DNA of 64,000 bases, from NCBI RefSeq assembly GCF_035222375.1, contig NC_085887.1, positions 1,649,501-1,713,500 of the forward strand. The letters are read 5' to 3'. The notes beneath the pieces are model-generated. The model did no database searches. It had not been told where the DNA came from and saw only the letters and a program-made list of their open reading frames with translations. Of this stretch, positions 25,101 to 36,900 are shown piece by piece. Within the stretch, counting starts at the first letter, position 1. Each line of letters begins with the position of its first letter. A program made the position numbers and the translations under genes. Source of the stretch: Podospora pseudocomata. Taxonomy: Eukaryota; Ascomycota; Sordariomycetes; Sordariales; Podosporaceae.

Positions 25101-25940
25101 ACTGCAACACCAAGCTCGTTGGATCATCTATGAAGAGTACGCCCCCCCCTCCCTCCCCAACCCCTTCTTTCCCCCTTTTTCTTCCATCTAACCCCCCTCC
25201 GCAGCGACGACCCCTGGAACACAACCTGCGCCGAAAATGCCGAATGGCTCCGCCGCTTCAAGCGCGATTCCGGGATCCTCACCGACCCTTCTCTTCCGGG
25301 CTTACCCCTCTCCACCCTCTCTTGGAACATCTCCCAAGGCGGCTCCGGTTTTGCCCCTCCATATACAATCCCCCCTCCTCCCCTCCCCTCCACCTCCTCC
25401 ACCTCCGACATCCTCGTCCGGTTACGCGAGGGCTCCAAGCCTTTTCCCGCCCAAACCAAAACAGTCGACCGCTTCGTCAAAAACATCAAAGGACGCTGGG
25501 AGGAGCCAGCAAAAGTCTTTTGTTCTCGAGAGCTGGAAAAAGGACTGGCAGATTGGGTCATGGGGTTGGGGTATGTTCCCTCGGATGGGGAGATGAGCCA
25601 AAAAGCGAAAGAGGTGATGGGGACGGAAAAGACGGCGGCGGATGATGCGGTGCTGGTGGGCAAGTTTAGGGATATGATGGTTGCCAGGCTGCAGCAGTCA
25701 AATCAAACCCAGTACCATCAGGGCCTGGATCTGGGCATGATGGACATGTCGAGCACCAACACCGCAGGACTGACAAGCGGTGAGCTCGACGATCTCCTCC
25801 TTCAGGACATGGACTTTGACTTTACCGACCTCGGTGGGGGAGGTGGGTTTGACGGGAATCTTGTGGGGTTTGAAGGCATTGATCTTCTGATGCCCCAGAG
25901 GAGTAGTGGTGGGCAGCAGCAGCAGCAGCAGATGTTCTAA
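22171..25940 (+). CDS. homeobox and C2H2 zinc-finger transcription factor
   Basis: Two exons, 22171-25136 and 25205-25940 (68-bp intron), give 1233 residues. A Cys-rich segment (about 111-150, CTNCQLGGYQC then CTSCIALCSEC) comes first. A homeodomain follows at about 207-270: FSREELKILKNWLSTHSRHP, then YPTEEEKEMLQKQTGLSKTQ and ITNWLANTRRRNKN. The helix-3 core WLANTRRRNK and the extra residues between helices 1 and 2 are TALE-like. C2H2 units are at about 419-441 (FQCTFCTETFRTKHDWQRH), about 465-515 and about 531-555 (RCGFCGIVMDTW). The remaining C-terminal half is helical, of unknown role, with repeated segments like LELELEVYVKARRLLG and LEFELAEYVREQRSLFG. It is a probable nuclear regulator; the target is unknown. 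The second exon is required: without it the frame stops in the intron. Confidence 0.9.
24901..24950 (+). repeat. TCAGGG-type hexanucleotide repeat in coding sequence
   Basis: About eight near-perfect TCAGGG units (one TCAGGA, one CCAGGG) encode a Gly-Ser linker in the homeobox protein. The unit differs by one base from the telomeric TTAGGG. Confidence 0.9.
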
Positions 25941-26671
25941 CTTTTGAAGAAGGGGTGGGTGTATGATGCATGGGAATCTCCTCTCAAAAGGGCATTGAGA
26001 GCATGTGATGAGGTCATGAACTTTCATTTCTTTTAGGTTTTTTATGTGCTTTGAATCGGGTTTGGGACAGATTTCTTCTTTCGTGCAGCATTATATAGGG
26101 TGACGAAGTTGGGAGAGGGCATACGAAAGATATGAAAATGAATAAAACATAATGATATTTGGCCGTCGGTTGCAGTTACTTCAAGGTGTGCTTGGCTGTG
26201 ATGGACTTGGGTGGCTTTAGGCAGCACATCACTTACACGAGACAAAGTTATGCAAGAAAGCCAAAAGTGGACACACAGACGAGATGCAGTTCTTGAACGT
26301 CGGTATTTATTGGAGTACCCCCAAGTACACCTAGCTAAGTCGATAATGCCAATGCTCTAGGTATCTATCTGGCAGAATACCACCACGGCATAAAGTTCTG
26401 ATGCCAAGCTTAAAGTTATGCCAAAGATAAAAAGAGACAAACACGCAAGCTGTAGACTGGAGCACAACATCTACTTGTACAAAACAGCAGGCTCTTAAGC
26501 ATAAATGTAGCGGGGAGTTCTCTTGCCCGTTACCCATCAACCTTGCGGAAGCAACTCTACGAGAGAGTCGGGTAAAGGGCCTTCTGTCCCGCTTATTGAT
26601 CTTCCAACGCTCCGTTAAGAACAAGCTCTGGGATGAGCTTTGCTCCTGCCATCTCTAGTGATAGCATCGCT

Positions 26672-26711
<40 letters not shown>

Positions 26712-27073
26712 TGTAGTGTAGTGTAGTGTAGTGTAGTGTAGTGTAGGGGGATATATGAGTGATATCTAGAGCCTGTCTTGTCGGCATGACAAGACAAGAG
26801 GGGGAACAAGGGAGAGGAGGGAAGAGCGGTCCGGTCACTGCTGCCCACCATGATGACTGTAACTGTCAATTCGGTATCTGACTGCTCATGAACGTCTATC
26901 GCCGCCAATCCTGCTGCCTGTTAAAAATGAACGCAACGCTGCCATATCACCAAACGCCGACGCTTGTAGCCTGAGCCGGTCCCATCTCAGATCAAAAAGA
27001 GAGAGAAGTCATGGCGAGGCCCGGCTGTGACGGAAAAACGAATAAAGAAGATAGATACCTGCTGGGAGAGGTG
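25941..27073. other. intergenic spacer, converging 3' ends
   Basis: Noncoding; holds 3' UTRs and a compound microsatellite at 26674-26745. No RNA gene was seen. Confidence 0.65.
26674..26745. repeat. compound microsatellite (GT)n and (GTGTA)8
   Basis: About 16 GT units run directly into eight copies of GTGTA, suggesting the pentamer arose from the dinucleotide run by a point change and expansion. Confidence 0.95.
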
Positions 27074-28631
27074 TTACGAGTCCAAGACATGCTGGAACAG
27101 TGGCGACATCGACTCGCCGTAGTGGTTTCTGCGAATCGCCTCAGCCAGGAGGAACGACAGATCGAGAACCACCAGCTTGCTGGCCTTGCGCGCCTTCTCT
27201 TCGGGTATCGGATAGCTGTTGGTCACCACGATGGTGTCGATGCAATCACAAGCCTGCATCTGCTCAAGGCAATCGCCTCCAAAGACACCATGTGTTGCAA
27301 TACAGTACACCTTCTCGGCCTTGCCACGCTTCCGTACCGTCTCGGCCGCAGCAATCCACGAGCCGGGCTTGTCGATCATATCGTCCACGATGAAGACCGA
27401 ACGGCCCTTCACGTCGCCCACCAACGTGATCATGTGCTCAACTTTTGGTTTGAGAATCTCCTCCTCTTCATCTGAGCTGGCTTCCGCATCACCGGAGCCA
27501 CCCAGGGCATGGGACTGGGGCGCAAAAAACGAAGACGCATGGGACATAACCATGGGATCTTCGTCTGGAATCTCTGTCCCAGCCACACTTTCTGCCGGTG
27601 ATACAAAATCATCCGGCACGATATGGCCTTGAACCAAGCGACCATGAATGACCTCTGCTGCTCTCTGATCGTTAAACTCGAGCTCGTCACCTTCCGCCTC
27701 CTCGTCGAGCTCATCAATGACCGACGACTGTGATAGCGTGGTTTGAGACCTGGTGTGGTGGGGCTTGGGGTTGCTCGCAGAGCGGGCACATGTGCCGTTA
27801 GCAGCAGGGCGAGGTGATCCCTGACCGTCTGCCACAACGCGCGAGTCTTGGGATTGTGCGTTTGTTGCTTCCTTTTCGGGCTCGGTCGAGGTGGTACGCA
27901 CCTGATTACTGATGGGGTCCAACACTGGCTGTCGCTCAATGCCGTCGAGGTGGTTCATGATCATGCTCGCCGTCATGTTGTGGCCTCGTCTTTTGTCCGT
28001 AGTGACCATGCCAAAGTTCAGCTTGAGTGCGTCGGCAAGAGACGTGACACGCTTGGTGCCGCCGGCGTTCTTGGACACCACCACCGCCTCCTTCCAGTCT
28101 GGCACATTGTGTCTGATCCAGCGAGCAATCAGCGGCTCGGCGTGAAGGTTGTCCACCGGGCACTTGAAAAAGCCCTGCATTTGTGACGCGTGCAGATCGA
28201 CCGTGACAATGTGCTTAACACCCGCAACCCCAAGGAGGTTGGCCAACATCCGTGCAGTAATCGCTCCTCTATGCGACTTCTTCTTGGACTGGCGACTGTA
28301 TGGGAAGTATGGCAGGACAGCTGGGCGACCGTGTCAATTGGGTTCAGTTCATGGAAAGAGGAAGTAATGTACCAGTGACTTTGCTCGCCGAGCCTCCCTT
28401 GCAGGCCGAGATCATGATGAGCAGCTCCATGATGGTGTCGTTGATCTTGGGGCTGCCGGACTGCACGACAAAGACGTCCTTCTCGCGCACGCTGGTGAGG
28501 ATGCGGACGCTCGTCTCGCCGTTGGAGAATTGGGTGAGCTCGGCCTCGGCCGGAGCCATGCCGAGATTCTCACATATTTGCTTTGTGAGGGATGGGCAGC
28601 TGGTGCCCGAGAAAATGAGGGTGCCTCGCAT
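27074..28631 (-). CDS. ribose-phosphate pyrophosphokinase (PRPP synthetase) with insertion
   Basis: Makes PRPP from ribose 5-phosphate and ATP for nucleotide, His and Trp synthesis. Two exons, 28373-28631 and 27074-28320, join across a 52-bp intron (GTACAT donor, CCCAG acceptor) to give 501 residues. The N-terminal domain has FSGTSCPSLTKQICENLG, FSNGETSVRI and FVVQSGSPKINDTIMELLIM; the second exon continues VLPYFPYSRQSKKKSHRGAI and VDLHASQMQGFF. The PRPP-binding loop is VFIVDDMIDKPGSW (about 395-408). Between DKRRGHNM and MITLVGDVKGRS lies about 170 residues of acidic, Ser-rich sequence (about 210-380). Yeast Prs1 and Prs5 also carry non-homologous regions, so this is probably one of those subunit types. 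The start at MRGTLIF fits the family; an upstream Met at 28688 would add 19 residues. Confidence 0.93.
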
Positions 28632-29429
28632 CTTGAGAGGGAGCGGATTTGATTGAGGTTGCGGGAGGAAGCTGCAATTTTTTCCCACCTTGTCTAAAAA
28701 GCGTTGACAAGAGTGGGGCTGGTCCCAGGTTCCGTCCCCACCTGCACGGTCGGCTGTCGCACGTCGAGTCAGCTTGTCCGCCCCGATCCCGTCGTGTCCG
28801 ACACTGCCCGTTCAAGTTGAGCAATCAGGAAGAGGTGATGGGCAGACGTTTCGTCATAGGTTTTGTTGCAAAGACGGTGATTATCCGTGACACTGTTACC
28901 TAAAAGAACAAATCACATAAAACTGTGTCACAAGAACCTCAAAGACGCAGGTAAAGAAGGAGGTTCCTGCCCACTGAAATTACAGCGGGCAAGTCACTGT
29001 CAGCCGGGAAGGTGCGGGCCTGTGGCTCCGCCTTTCAGGTGGTTGTGGTTGACAACTGAAGCATCAGCCACAAACGTCGGTCGAGTGGCTGACACTTCCT
29101 TGAGCAAACAGCCAGAGCAAACAGCCAGAGCATAGACTGACGGTTCAAATAGTTCCGTTGAGCTTCTCCAGAGTCCTAACTGTTAGTCTGTAGGCCGTTG
29201 AGCCGTTTGAATGACTACCTAAGCCCGTAGTTGTTGCTGCACTTCCTGGGGTCTTGTCAACCAGGCTTTTTGTGGGGAGACCTGGGAAGCTCAACTACAA
29301 CACAGAAATATTTTTACAGTCCGTACCAGGTACTCTTAGGTACGCCCTTGACTCTATAGGTAAGGCTTATTCATTCCCAAATCCTAGACATGAATCTGAC
29401 GCTATTCTAGGTATTCCTCCTGGGGAAAT
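28632..29429. promoter_or_regulatory. divergent promoter region, PRPP synthetase / XPG-like gene
   Basis: Noncoding, 0.8 kb. A short tandem duplication, GAGCAAACAGCCA twice, lies near 29103-29128. No other structure stood out. Confidence 0.55.
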
Positions 29430-31240
29430 ATGGGCATACCTCATCTCAAAAGAAACCTGGAGCCCTATGCAGAGCGGGGTGCCATTGCGCCGTGCAATGT
29501 TGTTGTCGACGGCCCTGCCTTGGCCTATCATGTTCTCAGTCTGGCGTCTAGGACAACCATAAAGACCTCGCCCTTTGAACAACCGCCATATGAGTTGTTG
29601 GGGCGAACAGCGATACAATGGCTCGAGAAAATGGAGGAGTGTGGATTGACCATGTACTTACACGAGCCTCCAATAATACACAATTGTAGAGCTAATGTTT
29701 CCATCTGTTCAGTGCGCACATCTACTTTGACGGCTATCTCCCCACCTCAAAGCGACCTGAACGTATGCAAAGACTTATCAGGTCGACCAAGGAACTCTTC
29801 AAGTACCATTCGACCACGGTGACAGGAGTATCAAGAGAACGTTCTCGTCGCAAGGGTGAGAAGAAGGTCGATTTGTTTCCTGCCTCTATCGGGGGAGAAA
29901 CGAGATCTAAACCACCTCCACCTGCCTTTCTTGTACCTGCCGTCTTGGATGCGTTGCGTGGCTCAAAGTATGGCCCAATAACGGAGGTGATGGGTGGAGA
30001 GGCAGATGGGTACTGTGCTGTTCACGTTCGAAAGTCGGGAGGGTTGGTCTTGACTTCAGATTCAGATCTCTTGGTCCACGATCTTGGTGAGAATGGAGGT
30101 GTGATATTCTTTACAGACATCGACCTCGACTCAGAAAACAGCAAGCTTGTCGCTCCTCAGTTTCGACATGCAGAAATCTGCCGCAAACTGTCCATCAAGC
30201 CCGACGTGGGCTTCTCCTACATGGCATTCGAGATCTCGGCAGACCCCCACCTCACACTTGAACAGGCCGCTGAAAGATCAAGGAGAGGAGAAGCTGTGAT
30301 GTACAGCCGGGAAGAGTACGATTCGTTCATCAAGACGTATCTGTTGCCCGAGACGGCACCAAAAACAGTCGCTACTTGTGGATTACAGCTCGACCCAAGA
30401 ATATCCGAGCTGGTTCTCCGTTATTTGCAGATAACTACAACAGCCTCAAAGGAGAAGGATGCATCCCTCGAGATGTTTCTACCGTTTCTTCTCGACTGCC
30501 CATCCCGAACAAGTGCCTGGGAGGTGAGCAAACCTATCAGGAAGCTGGCCTATTCTCTTCTACAGTCGGGCCAGAAAACCTCTCTCAAGACAGTTTCCGA
30601 GATGAGGAGGCTTCAAACACTGTCTTCGGGATCACAGGTCGATATTCTACCATCATCCAAGGTGGAAGAAGAATGCAGTCATCTCCTCAGCAACATCAGC
30701 AAGATAAAGGCACACATCACCGACCCCGAGCTACTTTGGGTAGTACTGTCTATCTACCTAGACATTGACAGGACAGTAGAACGAGCCAAGGGCCACCCCT
30801 TAAGTCTCGAAATCCTGACTCAGGAAGCGAGAGGCAAGCTGAACGAGTACTCCTGGGATGTTCTCCAAGTCTTCGCACAGGTACAAGCAACGTTTTACTC
30901 TCTCCGAATGCTTGAGCAGATTCTCAACCTCCAAGAGAGGAAAGGAAACGCAGTGGATGTTATTACCGCCCTGTCAGATCTCCCATCTCTCGACAAGTTC
31001 CTATCACTTGCAGATTTTACGGAGACGCTTCAACGTCTGAGAGAGGCCGGCGGACTCGGTTGTCTTATTGACCTCTGCTCAGACATGGAGGATATGATCC
31101 CACATATTGAAGCCATCGGGAAACCACCAAAGAGCAAAAAGGACAGAAAAAGAAAGGCGCAGTCAGGGGCTGTGGAGGGCCACGAAGTTAGAGCACGGCC
31201 GAGCAACCCGTTTGAGTTGCTGAACAGTCGAGATGACTGA
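29430..31240 (+). CDS. XPG-domain (asteroid-like) protein
   Basis: Two exons, 29430-29653 and 29713-31240, join across a 59-bp intron to give 583 residues. The start MGIPHLKRNL is typical of XPG/FEN-type nucleases. The N-terminal XPG region has NVVVDGPALAYHVLSLA; the splice restores LTIAHIYFDGYLPTSKRPER. The XPG-I region has VMGGEADGYCAVHV and LTSDSDLLVHDLG, then FFTDIDL. These match the metal-binding Asp/Glu pattern (GEAD, DSD) of the superfamily. The rest is helical and matches no catalytic domain I know; the tail is Lys-rich (KSKKDRKRKAQ). Members of the asteroid branch have been described as structure-specific nuclease relatives, and the Mkt1 branch has lost catalysis. Activity here is plausible because the acidic residues are kept, but it is not proven. 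Confidence 0.85.
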
Positions 31241-31634
31241 ATCACTTACATACGGAAATCTTCATAATACCAAAAATTGACAACACCTCCTGACTTCGAC
31301 CATAATGAGTGATTAGTAGAAAGCGTACTCTGAAGCCATACCCCCTAAACAAGGGTTAGGGCTCAAAGCGACCATCCAAAAAAAAAAGTCCTTATCCTTT
31401 ATCACCCCTCCAAGGGTCCCCAAAAACTTTTGTGAAATGCCCCGCGTTTCCAGTCATAAAGGTTCTTCCACACATTATTCTCTGCCCCCTCCTTCCACTC
31501 ACACCACTCGATCTAATCAGATAAGATAACCATCTCTCTCCACCCTCACCTTTTTCTCCTCCCCTCCCCTCGCTCTTAAACCTTTCTTCACACCTCACAC
31601 CTCCCATACATCCTCAACCTACCAGTCTCTCAAA
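31241..31634 (+). promoter_or_regulatory. spacer and promoter of deoxyhypusine hydroxylase
   Basis: About 390 bp between two plus-strand genes. It has GGGTTAGGG near 31352-31360 and a CT-rich run just before the start codon, both common in promoters of fungal growth genes. No gene was seen. Confidence 0.45.
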
Positions 31635-32698
31635 ATGTCCGACACGCTCTCGTCGATCGCTTCCTTGAGGTCCTCCCTCACAGCCGAAAGCACCCCCCTC
31701 CCCGTCCGCTTCCGCGCCCTCTTCTCCCTCAAGCACCTAGCCGTAACCGCCCCCTCCCCCACCTCCCCTGAAGCCCTCGCCGCAATCGAAGCCATCGCCG
31801 CAGCTTTTACCTCCCCCTCCGCCCTCCTCAAGCATGAGCTCGCTTACTGCCTGGGCCAGACCCACAACCTCGCCGCAGTCCCCTACCTGACCAAAGTCCT
31901 CGAAGATCTCGCCGAAGATCCCATGTGCAGACACGAAGCAGCCGAAGCTCTCGGCGCGCTAGGCGACACCGGAAGCCTGGAGATTTTGAAAAAGTACAAA
32001 CACAGACAAGGAGAGGACGTCAGTGTAAGGGAGACTTGTGAAATCGCCATTGAGAGGATAGAGTGGGAGAGTAGTGAGGAGAGAAAGAGGGAGAAGCTTA
32101 GGCAGAGGTGCGCATTTCACTCAAGAACAAGGGGGAAAAGAAAGGGCTGTTTCGAAGAGACCGCATTGCTAACTAGATTGCTACAAACAGTGACTTTGCC
32201 TCGGTGGATCCTGCCCCTCCCATGCCCCAGGGCGAAGAGACACCAAGTGTCGAGGAGCTGCGCAAGACGCTCATGGACACCACCAAGCCCCTTTTCCTCC
32301 GATATCGCGCCATGTTTGCCCTTCGCGATTTGGCGTCTCCTCCTGATCTCCCGACTGCTGTCCCCGCTGTTTTGGCATTGGCCGAAGGCTTCGCGGATAA
32401 CTCTGCGCTTTTCAGACATGAAATTGCTTTTGTTTTCGGGCAGCTGTCGCATCCTGCTTCTATTCCCGCGCTGACTGGTGCATTGAGTAACACGGAGGAG
32501 GCGTCGATGGTGAGGCACGAGGCTGCCGAGGCGCTGGGCAGCTTGGGTGAGGAGCCCGGAGTGGAGGAGACGCTCAAGAAGTTCTTGCACGATAAAGAGA
32601 AGGTGGTGAGGGAGAGCTGTATTGTTGCGCTGGATATGGCCGAGTATGAGAAGAGCAATGAGGCGGAGTATGCCTTGATTCCGGAGGTCACTGCTTAA
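31635..32698 (+). CDS. LIA1: deoxyhypusine hydroxylase
   Basis: Hydroxylates deoxyhypusine on translation factor eIF5A, the second step of hypusine formation. Two exons, 31635-32107 and 32191-32698, joined across an 83-bp intron (GTGCGC donor, GCTAAC branch), give 326 residues, close to yeast Lia1 (325). The protein is two sets of HEAT-like repeats. Each set carries two His-Glu motifs that bind the di-iron centre: KHELAY (His67) and RHEAAE (His100) in the first, RHEIAF (His234) and RHEAAE (His267) in the second. All four are intact, so the enzyme should be active. The splice falls in the linker between the two halves. Confidence 0.96.
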
Positions 32699-32881
32699 GC
32701 AAGGGATTTGAGTGGGAGGTAAATATGGATGGGTATCTTTGAGCGTTCTATTGTTGATAACAGGCGTTTGGTCATTAAAACGATGTTTGTTTTGGCTGCC
32801 TCTTGTGAGGGCGGGTTTGTTAGATGTTTCTGTGCTCGGGCATATCGTGGGTGGTTGTCGTGAATTAGGAAGGGGAGCAGC

Positions 32882-33375
32882 TCAGTTGTTGGTGGACCAT
32901 CTGGGGGTTCAATGTTAGCAAGAACAGAAAAGACAATATCTATATCAACTGTTGCGCACTTTTCACCGCACTCGCAGTTGTAGATAATTGTTGAGCCTTC
33001 ATCGGCAGATCTCTGTTGGACTTCAGAGTAGCGAATGCCGCGCCTCCCGCACTTGTGGCAGTCCATGTTGGGGTCGACTCTTTCGGTTTGTACTTCGTGT
33101 CTCTTGACGGTCTGGACTATGGAAAGCTTCTGTCGTAGGGCTGACGGGAAGTCGGAGGGCTTTGTCTTTGTTGTTACGGCCTTCCAGGCATGATCTGCAT
33201 TGTGGTAGCTTGTCAGCAACAATTCGAGGGACTGGTTGATTTATGACATGTGAAACTGACCTCTGTGTTCCGCGCCACAGCATTTGCAAATCAAAATGTT
33301 CTTTACACTGCCCTGGGAGGCAGGTAAAAGGTCACCACAGTCGGTGCAGAAGACGAGAGAGCCGATAGCAGACAT
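32882..33375 (-). CDS. RPA12: RNA polymerase I subunit A12.2
   Basis: Small Pol I subunit needed for RNA cleavage and rRNA synthesis. Three exons, 33261-33375, 32960-33194 and 32882-32900, give 122 residues. The N-terminal zinc ribbon is CTDCGDLLP...CKCCG; the C-terminal TFIIS-like ribbon has CHKCGRRGIRYSEVQQRSAD, EGSTIIYNCECG and ends EKWSTNN. The acidic hairpin RSADEGST matches the catalytic loop shared with TFIIS. The last exon encodes only WSTNN and the stop. Without removing the last intron (GTGCGC donor, GCTAAC branch) the frame would run on into unrelated sequence. It is divergent from Scc2, with 599 bp between the start codons. Confidence 0.95.
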
Positions 33376-33974
33376 GGTTGCGATGTGTGGTGTTATTTGG
33401 TGAGTTATCGGACCTCAAAAATGGCACTCCAAATTAATTCTTAATCCACTGAGAGCGACTCTGCGACAAGCTTTCCCGTCAAGAGAAAAAGTTTTAGCGT
33501 CAACCAGAGATGGGGCCTCGAGACCCCTGCACCCCGCGACTGCACCTCTTTCGGCAGGCAACTCGCTGGGGCACGGACCACATGGTCCCCCAAAAGCTGC
33601 AAGGCGGCGCTGAAAGATGCTGGAGAAGCGACGGCAGGCGCGAGTGAGGCTGCACTTGGCGGTCCTTCTTTCTGGGACCCAACTCCCAATCGAGAGTGCC
33701 AGGCACGACCAGGACAGGATTATCATTTGCTTTCTGTTTGACGACCATTGTCGCGTTTTGTTGCAGTCCAGCTGGCAGGCGAGGATGAACCTCTTGCTGA
33801 TTGCTGAAAAGAACCACAGCCCTCCGCGTTGAATCCCTCGACTTTCCACTTCCACGTCTTTGAACCTCCTGGAGAGAGCGCCTCGAGAGCTTGCTGCGAT
33901 CGCCCCGCGAGCCATGTTCCGACACCTCTTGTCGTGATTCGACTGCAAACAGATCTGCTTTGCTCCCACCAACC
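33376..33974. promoter_or_regulatory. divergent promoter region, A12.2 / Scc2
   Basis: About 600 bp with no convincing gene. It carries both promoters and 5' UTRs. Confidence 0.6.
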
Positions 33975-36900
33975 ATGGCGAACTCATGGTCGGGCGCCCA
34001 CAATGGCCCTCCAAACAATAACAATTGGGATGGAGCTCCTCAGGCCAACCCACCACCACCTCCAGTTTCGCAACCTGCTGGCTTTGCGAGGCCATTCACA
34101 CTCGCCGAAGTCTTGCCCTACACACCCTTCTCGGCGATAGCTCCCTTTGACTCGAGTATGCTTTTCTCTCGGCTTTACTCACTTCTATGGGATTGAACTA
34201 TCATTTTCTGACGATATCCTCTCCTGAATAGGTGTGCTTCCTTCGCCATCGATAGGTTCTGCGTCGCCCGCTCCCCCAGTAACCGACCTGATACCAAGTC
34301 TCGACTTCGAATCGTTAAATCAAGAGGCTTCCACGAATACGGCCTCGAGGTTACTACAGCAGACAGTCGGCCAGGTTCAAAGGCTTCTAGAGAGAGGAAA
34401 TATCCCCGAATAGTATGTTTGATACCCGGTGGAATGGCAAGATATTGAAGCTAATATTGCCGAAGCAAATTCAAGACTGGACCACGCGCGACGACTTCTC
34501 CTTCACCAGCGAAACACAGTTCTCTGGCTGCGGGACTGTCACCGTTCTCGAAAATGGTGCACGATTCAACGTCGATACCGTTTCGGTATCCGACCCCAGA
34601 TACCCCCACACCCGCTGCGAATAATCATCCGAACGTCATTACCACGCCCGTTCCCACGAAACAGAAGATTTCTGCTAAGCCGGTCATTAAGAAAGAACCA
34701 GGCCAAGGAAAGAAACTGAGCAGTATTCCTGCAAACACACCGGGCCCTTCTGCGAGCCCGGCCACATCAGCGAACCAGCAGGCGCATGCTGCGAACAAGG
34801 CGCGATTCGAGATTGTCTTGCCCACCAAGAAGGAGCTTGAACAGCAGGCCGGCCTTGCGAATATCAAGCCGCACCCTTCGTCTAATGTGACTCCACGCGC
34901 TCCGCCTGCGCCAGTTGCTCCCCCGACTCCAGCGTATCATCCTCAGTATCAGCCTCAGGTTCAACACTCACCTCAGGTACAACGCCAAGCTCAGGTACAG
35001 CATCAACCGCAAGTACACCAACAGCATCAGGTCCCGCAACAACATCAGGTTCAACAACAACGCAGCCAGCAACACCCGCCGCAGCCTGCTCTCCCACCCC
35101 TCAGCTCTGCAGTAGCTACCGCGGCCTCAAGAACTGCCACGCCCCCAGAGCGGCCCGGATCGCAAAGCATATCCAGCTCTCAAAAGCCAGTCATTGCTAT
35201 TGAGCTTCCCAAGACCAAGACTTTTGACAAGAATGAGTTTACGGTGGTTGCAGATGAGCCTGAGGAGCCTGCCAACTTGCCATTGAAGAAGCGGAAGCAC
35301 GGTGATATTGATGGTGACGACATCTATGGAGAGAGCTTGGATCTTCGCCAGAGAGCTGATGCGGCTCTTCATGACTTGAGAGTGTTTCTTCACAACGCTT
35401 TCCAGGCAGAGAACGCTGTGCTTGCCCGAAGGCAAGGAAACGACATGGTGGTTTTGGTTTCTGAGAACGAAGCTACCCTGACAGCAACCGCACAATCCAA
35501 GGCGCAGGCCCTGCTGGGCAAGACGATCACCTTGAACTGTTTCAAGACTGCGCCTCTCGAGGAGCTACTTCACCTCATTCGGCTTTCCGAAGGTGCTTTA
35601 AAGCTGGCCGAAACGCTAGACATCAAGGTTGACGAGACCTGGGTAGCTGCCGATGTGGAGCAATGGCTGAGCCAGCTGCCCTGGTTAGAGATGGCGATTC
35701 GGGCTGGCCGCACGTCTCTGAGAATCATGTGTGGCGGCCGTCAAGAAAAGCAGCTTTACTCCCAAGACACAATAGAACACTGTCTTGACCTGTTCAAGCG
35801 TATCATTGACGGCATCGTTATTCCGATTGCCGAGTTGAGAGCCACCCCAGGGGCTAACGAACTCTTCAAGACGTTGGCTCAGAACAAGAAGAAGATTGTG
35901 GCCTTGTTCAACGATTGCCAGAAGCTGTTTTCTATCATGGCGACTTTGATCTCGTCCATCGACACCTCGGACGCGGTGACAAACACGCTCGAGTTCACTG
36001 CCTCGCGGCTCATCTTTATGGAGACGGCACATGCAGAAAAGGACTCCGTCATTGACACACAAAAGTTCGATGGACTTCGTTTGGTCGCTATGGATATGCT
36101 TTCGCAGATTTTCCTGCTGAACCCTGAGCAGCGGAAGGGCATTTTCAATGAGATTTTGAGCTCGTTGGAGAAGCTGCCGCTTGGGAAGAGAGCGAGGACT
36201 TTCAAACTTGTGGATGGCACGAGTATCCAGCCAGTGTCTGCTCTCATCATGCGGTTGGTTCAGACCAGTGCTGGCAAGGTTGGCGATGCGGGTCGAGGAA
36301 AGGGGAATACTATGCCTGTCGAGGACGAGGCGGCCGAAGGCCCCAGGCGGCTGCCGCAGTCGTTTTCCATTCAGGATGAGGAGCACGGTGCCTCGCAGCA
36401 TCGTATCGCCATTCAAGAGCTTGACGACGTTTCTGAGGCCTTGATCAAGACAGCCACCAACAGCGCCTCAGACGTTGTCCAGTTTATTGTGAGCCGAGCG
36501 CTCAAGTCGACCAAGTCCGGTGATACGCCGTATCGCAACCTCCTTGACATGTTTGTGGAGGACTTTGCTCTCTGTCTTGACAATCCCGACTGGCCTGCGG
36601 CGGAGCTGTTGCTTCGAATCTTTATGCATCTGATGTTTCAGCTCATCGAGAATGACAAGCAACCCGTCACTGCGAAGAACATGGCTCTGGAGCTGTTGGG
36701 AAGCATGGGTGCCGCTGTTTCCAAGCTCCGCGGGCATGTGAGGAAAGGTGTCAGCAGTCTCGACACGCAAGACAGCGACGGCCTGGGGTTGTTCCTTTCC
36801 GACTTGGCTGCTGCGGCGCTGGAGCTCAAGTCTCGCCCGGAGCAGATGGTGGCGTGGACTGGGCCATATCGTGCTACGCTTGAGCACCTCGAGAGCCGCT

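Noticed and set aside
31349-31363. GGGTTAGGG as a telomeric remnant
   Set aside because: A single copy near a promoter; more likely a telobox-type promoter site or chance.
34429-34719. Helical frame at the start of Scc2
   Set aside because: Two in-frame stops separate it from exon 2, and a good intron explains the phase change.
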